Virus record (IMG/VR): IMGVR_UViG_3300030090_003481
Coordinates: 31,092 to 95,091 of that record
Source: a virus
DNA length: 64,000 bases
Strand: one strand, 5' to 3'
Shown here: in pieces, positions 60,700 to 64,000 of the stretch
Layout: the number at the start of each line of letters is the position of its first letter
How positions within the stretch are numbered: position 1 is the stretch's first letter
Made by a program: the position numbers and the translations under genes
The notes under the pieces: model-generated
What the model saw: the letters and a program-made list of their open reading frames with translations, nothing else
Told to the model about the DNA's origin: nothing
Databases searched by the model: none

Positions 60700-60817
60700 C
60701 GTACCTGTACTTAAAACTACACGTAAAAAAAGACCAGGAGTACATGCCAAAACAAGAACGAGTAATAGCAAACAATCAAAATTCTATATTAAAAAGTACC
60801 GAGGACAAGGGAAGTAA
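60686..60817 (+). CDS. 43-residue basic protein overlapping the TerL start (RPGVHAKT...YRGQG motif)
   Basis: A GTG at 60686 opens a 43-codon frame, out of phase with TerL, which overlaps it by 74 bases. The product is very basic: KRPGVHAKTRTSNSKQSKFY followed by KKYRGQGK. I recall this RPG(V/I)HAKT...YRGQG pattern from small phage proteins next to terminases, so both frames may be real. It may bind DNA or the terminase. The start is a guess, and an earlier gene would need to couple translation. Confidence 0.6.
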   Translation: MRKVNVPVLKTTRKKRPGVHAKTRTSNSKQSKFYIKKYRGQGK

Positions 60818-62855
60818 TATAGTAATAGCTAAGCCCTGGGAAAAAATAGATAAATTTAAAGATAATCCTGTAAGACATACAGGTCAAAAGTACTTAAAGT
60901 TTCTAAATACAGAAGTATTTTCAGAATCTTGTAAGCATTATCTTAGACATGGTTATTATACAAACGCTCCAGAAGGTACATCTGAGTATATAGAGTTTTG
61001 GGATGAAGAAGAAAGAAGATGTAAAGAAGGATATACTGTTGGAGGTGTACGTATAACTGGTGAACATTATGCATATCTTAATTATGGTCGTATTCTAGCG
61101 ACTGTTGACGATGGTAAACGTCAAAGAAAAATAGACACATTTCCTAAATTTTTAGACATGGACTATTATTGGTACCATGAGCTTGAACAAGCAGAAGAAA
61201 ATGGTGAAGGAATGATAGTTGTAAAAGCCAGACGTAAAGGTTATTCCTATAAAAATGCCTTCGGCATGGTGTGGAGATACAATTGGTTCCCTTCTTCTGT
61301 GTGTATTCTTGCAGCTTATGAAAAAACATTCTGGGCTAATACAATGGAAATGGCTAAAAATATGATTAACTTCATAAACGAAAATACTGATTGGGCTAAA
61401 GGCTTCTTGATAGACAGACAGGATCACATTAAATCTGGATACGTTGAGAAAGATCCTATATCTGGTATTAATATACAGAAAGGATTTAAAACTGAAATGC
61501 TTGCACTATCATTCAAAGATTCTCCTCAAAAGTCTGTTGGACGTACAGCTGAACGAATGCTTTTTGAAGAAGCAGGAGATTGGCCAGGTCTTATGCAAGC
61601 ATATCAACGTTCCTATCCTCTATTTAAAGATGGTAATATCATGATTGGTATACCTATTTTATATGGAACAGGGGGTAATAATAAAAATGGAACTAACGCA
61701 GATTTTGAAGAAATGTTTTATAACCCTTCTGCTTATGGCTTACGCGCGTATGAGAATATATACGATGAAGCAGCAGTAGGTGAGGCAGGTTGGTTTATAG
61801 ATGATGCTTGGTATAGAGAGCCTTTCGTAGACAAACACGGTAATGCACTAAGAGAAGATGCTATCGTAGATATAGATTTAGAAAGAGAACAAAAGAAAAT
61901 AGCAGATAAAAAAGCATATAATATGATGGTTACCCAGCACCCTCATACACCAAAAGAAGCTTTTTTAAGAAACGAAGGAGCTGTATTCCCAGCAATAGAA
62001 TTATACAATGTTCTTAATAAATTAAAGTCAAATGATAAGTATAGAAAAATAGGAACACCTGGTACGCTATTTGAAGAAGAAAACGAAGTAAGATTTAGAC
62101 CAGATCTTGAAAAAAAGTTAGATCCTATTATGAAATTTCCTGTAGACCAGCATCAGTCAATAGAAGGATGTCCTGTAATATATCAACATCCTCCTGATGA
62201 CATTCCGCATGGTATGTATAAGATAGGATTAGACCCTGTGGCATTTGACAAGTCGGGTGGTAAATCTTTAAACTGTGCAATAGTTTATAAATCTTATCAA
62301 AAGTTTGACTTTGGTTATGATGAAATAGTAGCTGAATACACAGGTAGACCAGAAAATATAGAAATTTATAACAGAAATCTTGAACTATTATCTGAATATT
62401 TTGGAGGAGCAACAATTATGTTTGAGAATGATCGAGGTGAGGTTTTATCTTACTTTAAACGTAGAGGTAAAATGCACTTACTAGCAGATCAACCAGATAA
62501 TGTTATTTCAAAAGTTATAAAAGACTCAAAAGTTTCTAGAATAAAAGGATGTCACATGAACGAACGTATGAAAGACGCAGGGGAAAAGTTTATATTACGT
62601 TGGCTATGGACTGAAAGAGGTACTAATGAAGATAATAGTAAAGTTTACAATATGGATCTATTACCATCTGTACCATTAATTGAAGAACTAATTGCTTATC
62701 ATAGAGAAGGAAACTTTGACCGAGTTATGGCTATGATGCAATTAATGTTTATGATAGAAGAAACATATGAAACTGAGTATGTAAAAGAAGCTCCAAAGAA
62801 TAAACCAGCAGAATTCTTAATAAACCAACTAGACAAAATGTTTATAAAGAAATAA
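60744..62855 (+). CDS. terL: Terminase large subunit (TerL)
   Basis: A 703-residue protein. The ATPase has a variant Walker A KARRKGYS at residues 161-168 and Walker B MLFEEAG at 272-278. The C-terminal nuclease, with an RNase H-type site, begins at about residue 490 with KIGLDPVAFDKSGG. It drives DNA into the procapsid and cuts it. The following portal gene, 60 bases later with its own promoter, confirms the role. The N terminus overlaps a small out-of-frame ORF. The length is typical of crAss-like TerL. Confidence 0.93.
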   Translation: MPKQERVIANNQNSILKSTEDKGSNIVIAKPWEKIDKFKDNPVRHTGQKYLKFLNTEVFSESCKHYLRHGYYTNAPEGTSEYIEFWDEEERRCKEGYTVGGVRITGEHYAYLNYGRILATVDDGKRQRKIDTFPKFLDMDYYWYHELEQAEENGEGMIVVKARRKGYSYKNAFGMVWRYNWFPSSVCILAAYEKTFWANTMEMAKNMINFINENTDWAKGFLIDRQDHIKSGYVEKDPISGINIQKGFKTEMLALSFKDSPQKSVGRTAERMLFEEAGDWPGLMQAYQRSYPLFKDGNIMIGIPILYGTGGNNKNGTNADFEEMFYNPSAYGLRAYENIYDEAAVGEAGWFIDDAWYREPFVDKHGNALREDAIVDIDLEREQKKIADKKAYNMMVTQHPHTPKEAFLRNEGAVFPAIELYNVLNKLKSNDKYRKIGTPGTLFEEENEVRFRPDLEKKLDPIMKFPVDQHQSIEGCPVIYQHPPDDIPHGMYKIGLDPVAFDKSGGKSLNCAIVYKSYQKFDFGYDEIVAEYTGRPENIEIYNRNLELLSEYFGGATIMFENDRGEVLSYFKRRGKMHLLADQPDNVISKVIKDSKVSRIKGCHMNERMKDAGEKFILRWLWTERGTNEDNSKVYNMDLLPSVPLIEELIAYHREGNFDRVMAMMQLMFMIEETYETEYVKEAPKNKPAEFLINQLDKMFIKK

Positions 62856-62886
62856 TTGGATATTATGAATTAATTTAGTATATTTG
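62856..62886 (+). promoter_or_regulatory. Bacteroidota-type promoter for the portal gene (TTG-N20-TATATTTG)
   Basis: TTG at 62856-62858 and TATATTTG at 62879-62886 have 20 bases between them. The -33 box begins right after the TerL stop, and the portal ATG is at 62915. It gives the portal and the capsid genes beyond the window their own transcript, independent of the TerL operon. Confidence 0.8.
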
Positions 62887-62914
62887 TAAGTTAGGATATT
62901 ATAATATTAGAGAT

Positions 62915-64000
62915 ATGGCATATACGTTTCCACAACAACGATTAAGCAAGAAGAATAAAATCAAAAATAACTTTGCTTGGGCAAAAAGTGTAATAGATGA
63001 AATAGAAAGACAATCTGCTGATAACAGAATAGATAAAAGTTCTACTTCAAGCTCACTAGATAGAAAAAAAATTAACTACGATTTATTTAACGGTAAGTTA
63101 GATAAAGACGATTTTGAATATGTATGTAAGCCATATGGTATGGATGTAGGTGAAATGCCTGCAGAATTACGTCATTATGATATTATGTCTCCTAAACTAA
63201 GAGTTCTTTTTGGAGAAGAAATTAAACGTCCTTTTAATTATAAAGTTGTTTCAACAAATCCTGAATCTATTACTGATAAAGAAAGAGAAAAAGCTGATTT
63301 ATTAAGACAATATATAAATGAGCAGATTCAAATGAAAGTTCAACAAACTCTAATGATGCAAATGCAACAAGCAGGACCAGAGATACAACAGAATCCTGAG
63401 GCTATGCAGCAAATGCAACAACAAGCTACTGAAGCTATGACTCCACCAGAGATACAAGAGTACATGAAAAGAACTTATCAAGATGGAAAAGAAATACAAG
63501 CACAACAAATACTAAATTATTTAGAGAAAAAAGAAAGACTTAGAGACAAGTTTAATAAAGGATGGAAACATGCTTTAATAGCAGGTGAAGAAGTTTATTG
63601 GGCAGGTATAGTAAATGGAGAACCTATTTTACGAACTGTTAATCCTGTATACTTTGATTACGACAAAGATCCAGATCTTGATTATATACAAAATGGTCAA
63701 TGGGCTAAATATACTATGAGAATGACTCCGTCATCTGTTGTAGATAATTTTGGTGAATACATGACTGAACAAGAAATTAAAGATCTGTATGCTGATAGTT
63801 ACGCGGGCGATACGGGCGGGCACCCGCTAGGAAGCAAAACATTTAATTATGATGATGGTACTTTATTTGATCCTTATATGGGATTTGATGATAATGATGA
63901 TGCTCAAAGAAGTTCATATATTAAAGTAACACATGTTGAATGGAAATCACTTAGAAAAATAGGATTTCTTATTTTTATGGATGAATCAGGAATGCCTCAA
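62915..64000 (+). CDS. Portal protein, N-terminal part (runs off window)
   Basis: An open frame of 362 codons from ATG 62915 to the end of the window without a stop. The start (LFNGKLDKDDFEYVCKPYG, then MSPKLRVLFGEEIKRPF) matches the crAss-like portal family, in which a GEExKRP segment follows the first helices. A Gln/Met-rich stretch (about residues 135-190) is a likely coiled-coil insertion. Twelve copies would form the ring through which TerL packs DNA. The gene continues beyond 64000. Confidence 0.85.
   Translation, partial: MAYTFPQQRLSKKNKIKNNFAWAKSVIDEIERQSADNRIDKSSTSSSLDRKKINYDLFNGKLDKDDFEYVCKPYGMDVGEMPAELRHYDIMSPKLRVLFGEEIKRPFNYKVVSTNPESITDKEREKADLLRQYINEQIQMKVQQTLMMQMQQAGPEIQQNPEAMQQMQQQATEAMTPPEIQEYMKRTYQDGKEIQAQQILNYLEKKERLRDKFNKGWKHALIAGEEVYWAGIVNGEPILRTVNPVYFDYDKDPDLDYIQNGQWAKYTMRMTPSSVVDNFGEYMTEQEIKDLYADSYAGDTGGHPLGSKTFNYDDGTLFDPYMGFDDNDDAQRSSYIKVTHVEWKSLRKIGFLIFMDESGMPQ

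Noticed and set aside
1-64000. CRISPR arrays, tRNA genes, insertion sequences or integrase
   Set aside because: No repeat-spacer pattern, clover-leaf gene, transposase or recombinase motif was found; the repeats seen are short and local.

Overview
The window is a slice of a lytic, tailed, crAss-like phage genome (order Crassvirales, podovirus type). The host is most likely a Bacteroidota bacterium, perhaps a marine flavobacterium. The phage call rests on the gene set and order: a TerL with an adjacent portal of crAss type; neck genes followed by a very large muzzle (stabilisation) protein; huge virion cargo genes; and a 3669-residue protein carrying the crAss virion RNA polymerase signature (YRIPTQ...GHDFDFDK). 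The host call rests on Bacteroidota-type promoters (TTTG or TTG, 19-20 bp, TANNTTTG) at three places, strong A+T bias, and starts preceded by A-rich sequence rather than Shine-Dalgarno sites. I see no integrase, tRNA gene or CRISPR array, and the standard stop codons are all in use.

Layout. (1) Positions 1-36116, + strand: a truncated fibre or lectin-like gene, small virion proteins, a metallophosphoesterase, neck/ring proteins, the muzzle, and then cargo genes (922, 848, 1034, 3669 and 1246 residues) that would travel in the capsid and be ejected. (2) A bidirectional terminator at about 36122-36155 ends this arm where it meets the opposing operon. (3) Positions 36154-56310, - strand: replication, recombination and early genes. 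Read in the direction of transcription these are small early proteins of unknown function (56.3-50.3 kb), DNA polymerase A, a DUF1599-like protein, an SF2 helicase, a DnaB-like helicase, two tiny membrane proteins, a Sak4-like ATPase, SSB, primase, a RusA-like resolvase, a PD-(D/E)XK nuclease, a MoxR/VWA pair and an SPL-like radical SAM protein. (4) Positions 56311-56792: a divergent control region with hairpins and a clear host-type promoter. (5) Positions 56793-64000, + strand: a packaging module with small proteins, an M15 endolysin, TerL and the start of the portal gene, which runs off the window. No major capsid gene is visible. If the genome is circular or circularly permuted, it should lie beyond position 64000, between the portal and the fibre gene cut at position 1.

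How the parts could work together (inference): the ejected virion polymerase would transcribe the early - strand genes. The replication proteins then copy the genome, and host-type promoters at 1066, 56731 and 62856 drive the structural and packaging arms. The least explained items are the MoxR-VWA-radical SAM cluster, a four-copy family of small virion proteins, structured early intergenic regions with a repeated 12-mer at a fixed distance from two starts, a repeat-dense spacer between SSB and primase, and several tiny or overlapping genes.
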